A stretch of DNA of 5,943 nt from Promethearchaeota archaeon (GCA_014729315.1 WJKD01000447.1:1-5943); one strand, 5' to 3'; counted from the stretch's first letter, positions 1 through 5,943 are shown. Program-made: numbers and translations. The notes: generated by a model not told the origin, from the letters alone.

Positions 1-61
1 GAGCTATTAGTTGTAGGAGAGGGAAAAAAACTACAAATAACAATAGTGAATATTTTTTCAT
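1..61 (-). CDS. Start of an exported protein, truncated by the left edge
   Basis: The ATG at 61-59 opens a frame with no stop through the left edge, giving 20 codons. The peptide begins MKKYSLLLFVVFFPLL, a two-lysine n-region followed by a long hydrophobic core, which is what a Sec signal peptide (type I or lipoprotein) looks like; no cleavage site or lipobox is reached inside the window. The start is well supported. A strong Shine-Dalgarno GGAGGT lies at 71-76 on the minus strand, 9 bases ahead of the ATG, inside the end of the preceding gene. Only 2 bases separate that gene's TAA from this ATG, so it is probably co-transcribed and perhaps translationally coupled. The mature protein is outside the window, so no function can be assigned. 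Confidence 0.72.
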   Translation of the reverse strand, partial: MKKYSLLLFVVFFPLLQLIA

Positions 62-63
62 TT

Positions 64-1185
64 TTACTGAACCTCCACTTTTAAAACATCAAAGCTGAAA
101 TCCTGGTTATATGATATAATAAAAATTGAAATATTTTTTGATGCAAAATACTTGTATGTATTTTCTAATACTCCCAATTTTTTTATGTATCCTGGCAAAT
201 TAAAGTTAATTGCTTGTCTGCCTACTAAATCCAAACCTAAAATTGATTTTCCATCATATTTATGATTTTCGATGTAATTCCAATAGCAGTGTAGATAAAC
301 CCAATTATTTATAAAAGCAAAAGGGATCCCGGAGGAAAAGTCCCCCATTTCTTCAGGATGTTTTATTCTAACTGTCGTTGTGTCCACCTGTTGGGTAAGA
401 ATATCCTTTTTTAAGATACTGAAATGAATCACATTATTTTTTTCATAATCCCGCTTCACTCGAATAAATGTATTATTTATTAACGGCCAATATCTTTGTC
501 CCCTGATTTGTTCCCGCAAAAATAGGTACGAAAAATCGTCTCCCTCCTCTCTATTCAAATCCTGCTTTATATCCAGATAATTGCCTTCAATTTCAAGATA
601 AATCGAATGATTATAGACGTGCAGTGACCTCGGAATTTCCATTTTCCATTTTGGAATTTGTTTCCTCATTTCATTAATCTGCTCAATTGTCGGCAACTTA
701 TCCAGGGATTCTCCTTTTCTGTGTTTTCTGGATTGTAATAATTTCTTGTTCAAATTAAAATCTGAAAGATTTTTGTATGTGCTGATAAATCTATTTTTTA
801 TCGCATTTTCAAAGGAGGGATATTCATAGATATAGTCATTTATTGTTAAGCAATAAATAACACCATCCGATTCCACAATATCTTTAATTGAGAACTCAGT
901 TGCTACGGTTGCTAGCTTTTGATAAGACTGAATATCAAACACATAAAAATTGTTGATATCCCATACCACTAGATAACGATCTCCGGCATAAATACCTTGC
1001 GCCCCATACCTCGGTCGCTCATCGCCAGGTCCTCGTGCAGATAAATGATAATCCTCCGGGCTAAAATGTAATATCGTTTCGTAAGCATTATTAACTGTTT
1101 TTAATAGAATTGGTTGTTCTTGTGCGAATATTGCAATTGTAAAAAGTAAAATTAATCCGAGAAAAATTTTGAAGTTATATCTCAT
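64..1185 (-). CDS. Secreted beta-propeller-like protein of unknown function
   Basis: The protein has 373 aa with a clear Sec signal peptide: basic start MRYNFK, hydrophobic core at residues 7-20, and likely cleavage after IFA, before Gln22. The mature part is rich in short alternating beta-type segments. Residues 51-85 contain a GPGDE element followed by GIYAGDRYLVVWDINNFYVF. This resembles the GPGE..P..I....LYV.D....I.VFD pattern of the 6-bladed beta-propeller (BF3164/NHL-like) proteins of the FCB group. That likeness is a pattern judgement, not a search result. Residues about 140-182 are lysine-rich and look like a helical or loop insertion between blades. There is no lipobox Cys, so it is probably periplasmic or released. 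The ATG at 1185 follows a GAGGT site. The gene sits 37 bases after the permease, which suggests it is an accessory or substrate-binding partner of the exporter; this is inference. No enzyme motif was recognised. Confidence 0.85.
   Translation of the reverse strand: MRYNFKIFLGLILLFTIAIFAQEQPILLKTVNNAYETILHFSPEDYHLSARGPGDERPRYGAQGIYAGDRYLVVWDINNFYVFDIQSYQKLATVATEFSIKDIVESDGVIYCLTINDYIYEYPSFENAIKNRFISTYKNLSDFNLNKKLLQSRKHRKGESLDKLPTIEQINEMRKQIPKWKMEIPRSLHVYNHSIYLEIEGNYLDIKQDLNREEGDDFSYLFLREQIRGQRYWPLINNTFIRVKRDYEKNNVIHFSILKKDILTQQVDTTTVRIKHPEEMGDFSSGIPFAFINNWVYLHCYWNYIENHKYDGKSILGLDLVGRQAINFNLPGYIKKLGVLENTYKYFASKNISIFIISYNQDFSFDVLKVEVQ
71..76 (-). promoter_or_regulatory. Shine-Dalgarno site (GGAGGT) for the left-edge gene
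   Basis: The minus strand reads GGAGGT followed by 9 bases and ATG at 61. This six-base match to the anti-Shine-Dalgarno consensus is the best ribosome-binding site in the window. It decides the start of the truncated left-edge gene, which is otherwise too short to call. It lies within the last codons of the 373-aa gene. Confidence 0.7.
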
Positions 1186-1192
1186 TTTAATT

Positions 1193-1197
1193 ACCTC
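1193..1197 (-). promoter_or_regulatory. Shine-Dalgarno site (GAGGT) for the 373-aa gene
   Basis: The minus strand reads TGAGGTAATTAAAATG, placing GAGGT 7 bases ahead of the ATG at 1185. It lies in the 37-base gap after the permease stop codon and supports the chosen start, which also gives a complete signal peptide. Confidence 0.6.
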
Positions 1198-1222
1198 ATT
1201 ATTTTAATTATATTTGGAAAGA

Positions 1223-2452
1223 TTAATTAGCATTCCTCAACGCATCAATCGGATTTAAATCTGCTGCTTCTTTTGCTGGATAGACTCCTGCCAAAAGACC
1301 GACGCTCATAGAAACAATTACGGCGGTTATTACAGGTTCTATTAAAGATATTTGAGTTTTGCCCAAAAAAATTAAAGCTAAATAATATACGACCAGACTT
1401 CCAGCAATTCCCAGAAAACCACCAATTATACCAACTGCGAAAGATTCAGCCAAAAATTGAAATAATATATCCGCTTTTCGAGCGCCGACTGCACGGCGGA
1501 TACCTATTTCAAAATAGCGTTCATTAACAGCCGTCAGCATAATGTTCATTATTCCCAGTCCTGCAAGCAATAGCACGACCGCAGCAATCATTGTCAGTGA
1601 AAAAGTTAAAATTTTCATAATCCTGTCCGCTTTTTCGATCTCGCCTGACAGTGTTTTTATTTCAAAAATTTTATTTTCTCCAAAACAAAGATCCAAATAG
1701 TCTTTAATCTGATCTATTGTTAAATTAATATACGTTTCGCTTGAAACCTGCAAATCAAGATATTGTATATCAACTGTGTTTTTCCAACGGGAGCTCTGCA
1801 TTACAGAAAGCGGTATAACAATTAATTCTTCACGCATGGGAACGGCGCCAATCATGTTTAAGAGCGGGCGTTCTTTCTTTTTTAACACTCCCACGATTGT
1901 AAAATATTCACCGTCGATTAGTATCTGTTTGGGCAGAGCAATGCTGTTTCCAAATAAAGAAGCATAAGTTTCGAACGATAGTACACACACGTAATTGCTG
2001 CATAATTCATCAAGTGGTGACAGAAACCTTCCGAAGGCGATCTCCTCATTTTTTATAGATATCCATTCCGGTATTGTTGCGATTGTTCGCACTCCTTGCA
2101 TAAGTTTGTCCTGATAACGTATATCCATCGCAACATAAATACTGGGAGCTATCTGAGTTATATTTGGACAATATTTCATTAATTGCTTTGCATGCTTCAG
2201 ATTAAGTTGTTTTTCATCGATGATTGAATTTGTAAATGCATTGTTTGCGTCGGTATTAAAATCACGATAAATCCAAATGCGATTTATGCCAAAAGTTTGA
2301 ATCTCCCGATATATCAATTGCTTTGCCAATCTACTGATTATTCGGACAGAAGTTAATGAAAAAACCCCAATTGTCATCATGAATAACACAATGTAGAATC
2401 GAAATTTATTTAGATAGATGTTGTTGAAAATATCATAAATTCTTCTTGTCAT
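1223..2452 (-). CDS. MacB/FtsX-type ABC transporter permease, no ATPase domain
   Basis: The protein has 409 aa with the four-helix MacB topology: TM1 at about 18-37, a large periplasmic domain to about 275, then TM2 (about 280-303), TM3 (about 333-362) and TM4 (about 370-392). The MacB periplasmic core pattern is clear at 139-219, including AFGRFLSPLDE, SLFGNS and FTIVGVLKKK, ending with VIPLSVMQ. The FtsX domain carries GLGIMNIMLTAVNER, then EIGIRRAVGAR (about 312-325), and ends with YPAKEAADLNPIDALR at 391-406; these are family hallmarks. The first cytoplasmic stretch is only about 17 residues, so the nucleotide-binding domain that is fused in E. coli MacB is absent and must come from a separate protein, which is not in this window. 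The ATG overlaps the adaptor gene by 20 bases, with AAGGA at 2464-2468 at a rather long 11-base spacing. Such proteins couple ATP hydrolysis to periplasmic shape change, driving export through a TolC-like duct. Confidence 0.93.
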   Translation of the reverse strand: MTRRIYDIFNNIYLNKFRFYIVLFMMTIGVFSLTSVRIISRLAKQLIYREIQTFGINRIWIYRDFNTDANNAFTNSIIDEKQLNLKHAKQLMKYCPNITQIAPSIYVAMDIRYQDKLMQGVRTIATIPEWISIKNEEIAFGRFLSPLDELCSNYVCVLSFETYASLFGNSIALPKQILIDGEYFTIVGVLKKKERPLLNMIGAVPMREELIVIPLSVMQSSRWKNTVDIQYLDLQVSSETYINLTIDQIKDYLDLCFGENKIFEIKTLSGEIEKADRIMKILTFSLTMIAAVVLLLAGLGIMNIMLTAVNERYFEIGIRRAVGARKADILFQFLAESFAVGIIGGFLGIAGSLVVYYLALIFLGKTQISLIEPVITAVIVSMSVGLLAGVYPAKEAADLNPIDALRNAN

Positions 2453-3539
2453 TGTAATGCTTTTCCTTTGCTGTTAATTTCATCCCATCATGAAGTATAT
2501 CAAAATGAGATAATACAACTTGTGCGTCCTCATTGATACCATCTGTTTGTTCAATTTCAACTTCGGTATGATTTGTTACACCAATAGTTACATTTTTCCT
2601 TCTTACAGCCCCATTCTCAATGAGATATACAAAGTTGTCTCCTCTATCGCACCGAATCGCCTCTATCGGGACGATTAGTTGGTCTGATGCTGAATAAATC
2701 GGGATATTTATTTGCATTGAAGTTCCGAACTGAATAGAATGTTGATCTTCTATCTGAATCAGTATTTTCTGGAGTCCTTTTTTAATTTCAGGTGCAATAT
2801 AACTAATATAACCGATCAGTGGAGATTGCTCTTCTTTTGTTGTCGAAAATTTTTGTAGAGTCACCTTCTGATCCAAATAAATTTTCATTCCATGATCTTG
2901 ATTAATAAAAGCCTGGATAAGGACACTATCTTTGTTTACGATTGACAATATATGCTGATTTTCCTGAATGAATAGTCCATTCTCCATATCCGTTTCAAAT
3001 AAAACTATTCCGGGAATTTGAGCTTGAATACAGGCAGAATTTAACTTTTGCTGCTGTAAGTTCAACAATTTTTTATTAATTTGCTCACTCTCTTGTAACT
3101 GTTTCAATTTAGTAGTTATCGTTTGCATATCCTTTAAAGAAAATTGACCAGTTCTGCGTAATCGCTGCATTCTATCATATTCTTTTTGGGTGAATTCCAA
3201 AAGATATTTTGTGTCAATCATTTTTTGCTTTAACAATAAATATTTCTCAATTTCTTGTTCACTATGTAGCTTAATTAATTTTTGCCCTTTTTTTACTTTA
3301 CTTCCATTTTCAATATAAAGACATTCGATCCTGCCTGAGAAGGGAGTGATAATATTTGTTTGAAAGGCAGGAACAGCCATTCCAAAAACAGTAACTGTTT
3401 TAACAAGAAAACCGCGTTTAATTTTAGCCAATCGAATATAATTCGTTGATATCAGTTCAGTTGGACCTTTTGCAGCTAAGTATAGCACCCCTGCAATAAT
3501 TATAATAACTACTAATATTAAGAGTATTTTTATATTCAC
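2433..3539 (-). CDS. HlyD/MacA-family periplasmic adaptor (membrane fusion protein)
   Basis: The protein has 368 aa with one N-terminal membrane anchor (residues 4-22) and the rest periplasmic. Domain order fits the RND/MacA-type adaptor family. First lipoyl half at about 62-92 (TPFSGRIECLYIENGSKVKK then GQKL); helical coiled-coil hairpin at about 93-167; second lipoyl half at about 168-200 (AQIPGIVLFETDMENGLFI); beta-barrel at about 205-285; membrane-proximal domain at about 286-357 (LIVPIEAIRCDRGDNFVYLI). It would bridge the downstream permease to the upstream TolC-like duct. The start is GTG, overlapping the TGA of the efflux-protein gene as GTGA. No ATG lies nearby, the frame is closed by a TGA a few codons upstream, and the membrane anchor begins at once, so GTG is effectively the only sensible start. 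Translation is probably coupled. The hairpin is moderate in length, like MacA and not like the long HlyD type. Confidence 0.93.
   Translation of the reverse strand: MNIKILLILVVIIIIAGVLYLAAKGPTELISTNYIRLAKIKRGFLVKTVTVFGMAVPAFQTNIITPFSGRIECLYIENGSKVKKGQKLIKLHSEQEIEKYLLLKQKMIDTKYLLEFTQKEYDRMQRLRRTGQFSLKDMQTITTKLKQLQESEQINKKLLNLQQQKLNSACIQAQIPGIVLFETDMENGLFIQENQHILSIVNKDSVLIQAFINQDHGMKIYLDQKVTLQKFSTTKEEQSPLIGYISYIAPEIKKGLQKILIQIEDQHSIQFGTSMQINIPIYSASDQLIVPIEAIRCDRGDNFVYLIENGAVRRKNVTIGVTNHTEVEIEQTDGINEDAQVVLSHFDILHDGMKLTAKEKHYNDKKNL
3536..3539 (-). promoter_or_regulatory. GTGA stop/start overlap, translational coupling junction
   Basis: The TGA that ends the efflux-protein gene (3538-3536) shares bases with the GTG that starts the adaptor (3539-3537). 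The nearest Shine-Dalgarno-like GAGG lies about 13 bases upstream, which is too far to be strong. Reinitiation by ribosomes finishing the upstream gene is the likely way the adaptor is translated; that mechanism is inferred from the arrangement. Confidence 0.6.
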
Positions 3540-4846
3540 TGGTTGAGTAAAACCTCAATTTGACCTGTTATTTTTAAATAGTTTAAAATTTCTTTTTGAT
3601 ATTCATTTTGGCGTATCAAATACTGAATTTTCATATCAAGAAAATCTTGTTTTTTTTGGATCGTAGTCAAAAATTCATCGAATGGCATTTCAGAATACTC
3701 AATATTCTCAACTTTCTGAATTTCAACAGATTGAAATATGGACTTAAAAAGATGTACTCTGCCATTTAATAATTTTAACTTTGCATAGCTTTCATGAGCA
3801 GATTTTTCAAGATCTAGTTTCAACTCATTGTTTTCAACTTGTGAAGATAAATATCGATATTTCGCAATTTCATTTATTGCTTTTTTCTCTCCAAAATCGA
3901 ATAATGGCAAATGTACGCCAATACCTGCAATCCAGCTATAACCAGTTGAATAGCGCAAATATGTTTCAAAATTGATATTTAACTTGTTGTATTGTTTTGC
4001 CTGCTCTAATTTCAACTCTTGAACGCTAACGAAAAGGTCAGCTTCTTGTGTAATCAGATTGTTCGGTAAAAAAGAATCAGGAGAATTAACTTGAATTTCA
4101 GGGTAATTATATAGTTGGATAGTATCTGTTTTGGCAATATTCATTATCAGCTTGAGGTTGTCAATATATTGTTGATATCTTTGTTCTTCTAATAATACAG
4201 CATCTTCTATATTGAATCGTTGGATTATAAGTTGATCCAACTTTGATTTGCTAAGCCATCCAATGTGATAGTAATCTCTGGCAGATTTAATTGCCCGATC
4301 TACTAATTTTAGCTTAATTCTTCCGGACTCCAGTTTCATTTTAGAATGAAATGATTCACAATACAATAATGCTGTTTGATAAATTATCTCCTGTTGTCTC
4401 TGTTTGATGTTAATCGCGGCAATTTCTGAAAGAACCTTTTTTTCTTCAAATTTTAATGACAGCCTTTTGCTGTCATAAAGCAACCAATTCAAATAAATGC
4501 CTGCTTCACCGTAAGCTAATAATTGCGTATAATATTGATCAAGGGGTAATAAAAATGTATTACTCACAGGAATCCCGCCTTCAAATTGAGCTAATCCCGC
4601 AAAACCACCAAATGATATTTTAGGTAAATGTTTAGATTTTATTAAAGCAATATTAGAATTTGACTGGTATAGGTTATAGCTTGCAATTTTTAATAAATTA
4701 TTATTACCCAAAGCCATCAACAAGCACTCCCTCAAATTCAATTTGCTTTCTTTCGCGCATGATGAATTTCTTTGTAATAGAAGTAGTATAATTACCAGGA
4801 TTTTTAGTTTATCATGCTTAAGTATAAAATAACTAATGTTTATCAT
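3536..4846 (-). CDS. TolC/OEP-family outer-membrane efflux protein
   Basis: With the ATG at 4846 the protein has 436 aa, a usual length for the outer membrane efflux protein family. After a basic start, residues 13-28 form the hydrophobic core of a signal peptide, with likely cleavage after SCA (residue 31). The mature start, LNLRECLLMALGNNNLLKIA, is the classic first OEP helix, followed by LPKISFGG. Two structural repeats are visible. The first has GEAGIYLNWLLYDSKR (about 113-128) and long amphipathic helices to about 235; the second has IAGIGVHLPLFDFGEKKA (about 306-323) and helices to about 425. It should form the trimeric outer-membrane duct for the adaptor and permease that follow. A TTG at 4858 in the same frame would add four residues (MQRK). 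I prefer the ATG because AGAGA lies just ahead of it and the signal peptide is complete without the extension. It overlaps the end of the Wzz-like gene by 14 bases and the adaptor start by 4. Confidence 0.93.
   Translation of the reverse strand: MINISYFILKHDKLKILVIILLLLQRNSSCAKESKLNLRECLLMALGNNNLLKIASYNLYQSNSNIALIKSKHLPKISFGGFAGLAQFEGGIPVSNTFLLPLDQYYTQLLAYGEAGIYLNWLLYDSKRLSLKFEEKKVLSEIAAINIKQRQQEIIYQTALLYCESFHSKMKLESGRIKLKLVDRAIKSARDYYHIGWLSKSKLDQLIIQRFNIEDAVLLEEQRYQQYIDNLKLIMNIAKTDTIQLYNYPEIQVNSPDSFLPNNLITQEADLFVSVQELKLEQAKQYNKLNINFETYLRYSTGYSWIAGIGVHLPLFDFGEKKAINEIAKYRYLSSQVENNELKLDLEKSAHESYAKLKLLNGRVHLFKSIFQSVEIQKVENIEYSEMPFDEFLTTIQKKQDFLDMKIQYLIRQNEYQKEILNYLKITGQIEVLLNQ
4456..4476. repeat. 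Perfect 8-bp inverted repeat with a 5-base loop inside the efflux-protein gene
   Basis: The plus strand reads ATGACAGC, CTTTT, GCTGTCAT. The two arms are exact reverse complements and could form a hairpin in DNA or mRNA. It lies inside the codons for residues about 124-130 of the TolC-like protein (YDSKRLS). No T-run follows it on either strand, so it is not an intrinsic terminator. It may be chance; no function is claimed. Confidence 0.5.
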
Positions 4847-5819
4847 TTTTCTCTGCAACTTGTTCTCTTATATTTTGAGATGAATGAACTATCAAAATGA
4901 TAACTACATTCGCCGATATATAGATTATAAAAATGTAAAATAGATTACCATCAAAATGCAATAATGGCTTCTCTGGTGGAACAGCTTTATCTAAGGTGTA
5001 AAAATTATTAATATTATTGGAATATTTAGCATCAATAGTATCATATAAATTAATCATATAGGTATAATTAGCAACTTTTCGTTCTAATTCACCAATCAAC
5101 TGTCTCGCACGACTTGTGAAGCAATAATGAAGATCGTTTATTTCCACCCATCGTTTAATCGACGGTGATTTTCTAAATGTCGACTTTAAATTAGTATGAT
5201 CACTATAATAATTACAATTTATTAGCGATTTAATCGGGATACGTAATTCTGAATCATAATCATTTTTAAACGTTAATGAATCTATAAAATCTAATACCTC
5301 TTGTTTACTTTCCTCCAATTTAAATACAATTTTTTTTGCATTTTTTGCAAAGGTACTTTTTACTATTTCTTTTGTTACTTTACTCAGCTGATTTACATAT
5401 TCATTAGCGATCTCAGCAGCCCTTTCAGAAGAATTGTCTATAACCTTTATCGATATGACACGATCACAGTTATTTTTTATTTTTGTTCGATTATCTAAAC
5501 GTTTTATAGCTTTGTAAATATTATTTACATGATAAACTTTCATTAGATTATATTTTTCAATGATGGCAGTTTTTATTTTTCTGCTTTTTAGTATTGCGAT
5601 ATTAGCATTAGAAAAATCGATATTCTGTATTTGATAGCATAAATTGGATTGTTGTGTGTAAGATTGCGAAAGTGATTTATATAGCATTATGTGGTTCTCT
5701 TCCAAAGAAATTATAGTTGTTTGCGCCTCGTATATTTTTACAATATTTTGACCTATCATTACAAAATAAATTATATTTAGTAATACTAAATATTTAAAGT
5801 GAATAAAAAATTTTATCAT
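4833..5819 (-). CDS. Wzz-like polysaccharide co-polymerase / chain-length determinant
   Basis: The protein has 328 aa, a typical size for Wzz-family co-polymerases. It has a short cytoplasmic start, TM1 at about 8-23, a long periplasmic helical domain, TM2 at about 292-312 and only about 16 cytoplasmic residues after it. Family-like elements are ILKSRKIKTAIIEKYNL (76-92), ISIKVIDNSSERAAEIANEY (122-141) and the proline motif AVPPEKPLL (279-287) just before TM2. There is no fused tyrosine-kinase domain. In known systems these proteins oligomerise in the inner membrane and set polymer length or help polysaccharide export. Here no polymerase, flippase or glycosyltransferase is seen. Instead the gene runs directly into a TolC-like gene, so the role may be structural or scaffold-like in that exporter. 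The periplasmic part has four cysteines (61, 118, 202, 233). The central region (about 180-235) diverges from what I recognise. The ATG at 5819 has only a weak GAGA ahead of it. Confidence 0.8.
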   Translation of the reverse strand: MIKFFIHFKYLVLLNIIYFVMIGQNIVKIYEAQTTIISLEENHIMLYKSLSQSYTQQSNLCYQIQNIDFSNANIAILKSRKIKTAIIEKYNLMKVYHVNNIYKAIKRLDNRTKIKNNCDRVISIKVIDNSSERAAEIANEYVNQLSKVTKEIVKSTFAKNAKKIVFKLEESKQEVLDFIDSLTFKNDYDSELRIPIKSLINCNYYSDHTNLKSTFRKSPSIKRWVEINDLHYCFTSRARQLIGELERKVANYTYMINLYDTIDAKYSNNINNFYTLDKAVPPEKPLLHFDGNLFYIFIIYISANVVIILIVHSSQNIREQVAEKNDKH

Positions 5820-5841
5820 ATTCTCAGTGTATAATTTTTCC

Positions 5842-5943
5842 TCACAATTTGAAACTCATCCCAATCGATGGCAGAAATGGCAACATATAAATCGTCCGTC
5901 TTTTGGCAATGGATGTTGATTTTCCCTGTTGCTCAAGTTCATC
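5842..5943 (-). CDS. 3' end of an upstream gene, possibly an outer-membrane beta-barrel protein
   Basis: This is the only minus-strand frame that runs open from the right edge to a normal stop well inside the gap before the Wzz-like gene: 33 codons, then TGA at 5844-5842. The peptide ends RRTIYMLPFLPSIGMSFKL. A final strand with alternating hydrophobic residues and an aromatic near the end, after a Pro-rich turn, resembles the C-termini of TonB-dependent receptors and other outer-membrane barrels, though the last residue is Leu instead of the usual Phe. That is a weak resemblance over very few residues. The gap to the Wzz-like start is 22 bases, so it likely belongs to the same operon. A competing frame (5816-5932) also looks protein-like and would imply a frameshift; it is described as a finding and not annotated as a second gene. 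Confidence 0.5.
   Translation of the reverse strand, partial: DELEQQGKSTSIAKRRTIYMLPFLPSIGMSFKL

Noticed and set aside
1207..1212. TATAAT (minus strand) in the gap before the 373-aa gene, a possible -10 box
   Set aside because: No acceptable -35 element lies at 16-18 bases (the sequence there is GAATGC), and TATAAT is expected by chance in such AT-rich DNA. An internal promoter cannot be excluded.
1776..1967. 63-codon open frame on the plus strand inside the permease gene
   Set aside because: It lies wholly opposite a well-supported permease coding sequence, has no recognisable motif, and looks like an antisense shadow.
3781..3975. 64-codon open frame on the plus strand inside the efflux-protein gene
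   Set aside because: It is antisense to the conserved second OEP repeat, with no domain and no operon context on that strand.
4755..4763. Possible lipoprotein cysteine (Cys30) in the efflux-protein signal peptide
   Set aside because: The residues before it are Asn-Ser-Ser, not the usual Leu at -3 of a lipobox; ordinary signal-peptidase I cleavage after SCA fits better.
4847..4858. TTG start giving a four-residue longer efflux protein
   Set aside because: The ATG at 4846 has a closer AGAGA site and gives a complete signal peptide; TTG starts are rarer. The difference is only four residues.
5301..5498. 65-codon plus-strand frame rich in Phe, Tyr and Cys inside the Wzz-like gene
   Set aside because: The Phe/Tyr-rich composition is what A-rich lysine and asparagine codons give when read in antisense; it is not a membrane protein gene.
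5816..5932. Separate small gene in the -1 frame overlapping the Wzz-like start as ATGA
   Set aside because: There is no plausible start codon with a ribosome-binding site within the frame and two stops (5941-5939, 5935-5933) close it toward the right edge, so it can only be real through a frameshift; it is kept as a finding.

Overview
The window is an AT-rich stretch (roughly one third G+C by eye) from a diderm bacterium. It encodes an outer-membrane efflux duct, a periplasmic adaptor, an inner-membrane FtsX/MacB-type permease and a Wzz-like polysaccharide co-polymerase, which together require two membranes. Several starts have good Shine-Dalgarno sequences (GGAGGT before position 61, GAGGT before 1185). 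This argues mildly against a typical Bacteroidota genome and is compatible with another lineage of the FCB superphylum or a similar candidate phylum. The sequence alone does not fix the taxon.

Every gene reads on the minus strand, so transcription runs from right to left. In that order: (1) the 3' end of a gene entering from the right edge, whose last codons can be read in two competing frames; (2) a 328-aa Wzz/chain-length-determinant-like protein (4833-5819); (3) a TolC/OEP-family outer-membrane efflux protein (3536-4846, ATG start preferred over an upstream TTG); (4) a HlyD/MacA-type periplasmic adaptor starting at GTG (2433-3539); (5) a MacB/FtsX-type ABC permease without an ATPase domain (1223-2452); (6) a secreted, probably beta-propeller-like protein of 373 aa (64-1185); (7) the first 20 codons of another exported protein leaving the left edge (1-61).

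The genes are packed like one operon. Genes 2/3, 3/4 and 4/5 overlap by 14, 4 and 20 bases; the gaps elsewhere are 22, 37 and 2 bases. No terminator or convincing promoter is visible, and no intergenic stretch is longer than 37 bases. No RNA gene, CRISPR array, insertion sequence or attachment site was seen.

Taken together, genes 3, 4 and 5 look like a MacAB-TolC-like tripartite exporter whose ATPase is encoded elsewhere. The attached Wzz-like protein and the two exported proteins suggest a dedicated envelope export or surface-assembly system, not a generic drug pump. The substrate is not identifiable from this window. The main points to check are the Wzz/exporter combination, the missing ATPase, and the frame conflict at the right edge, which lies next to a canonical GGGAAAA slippery heptamer.
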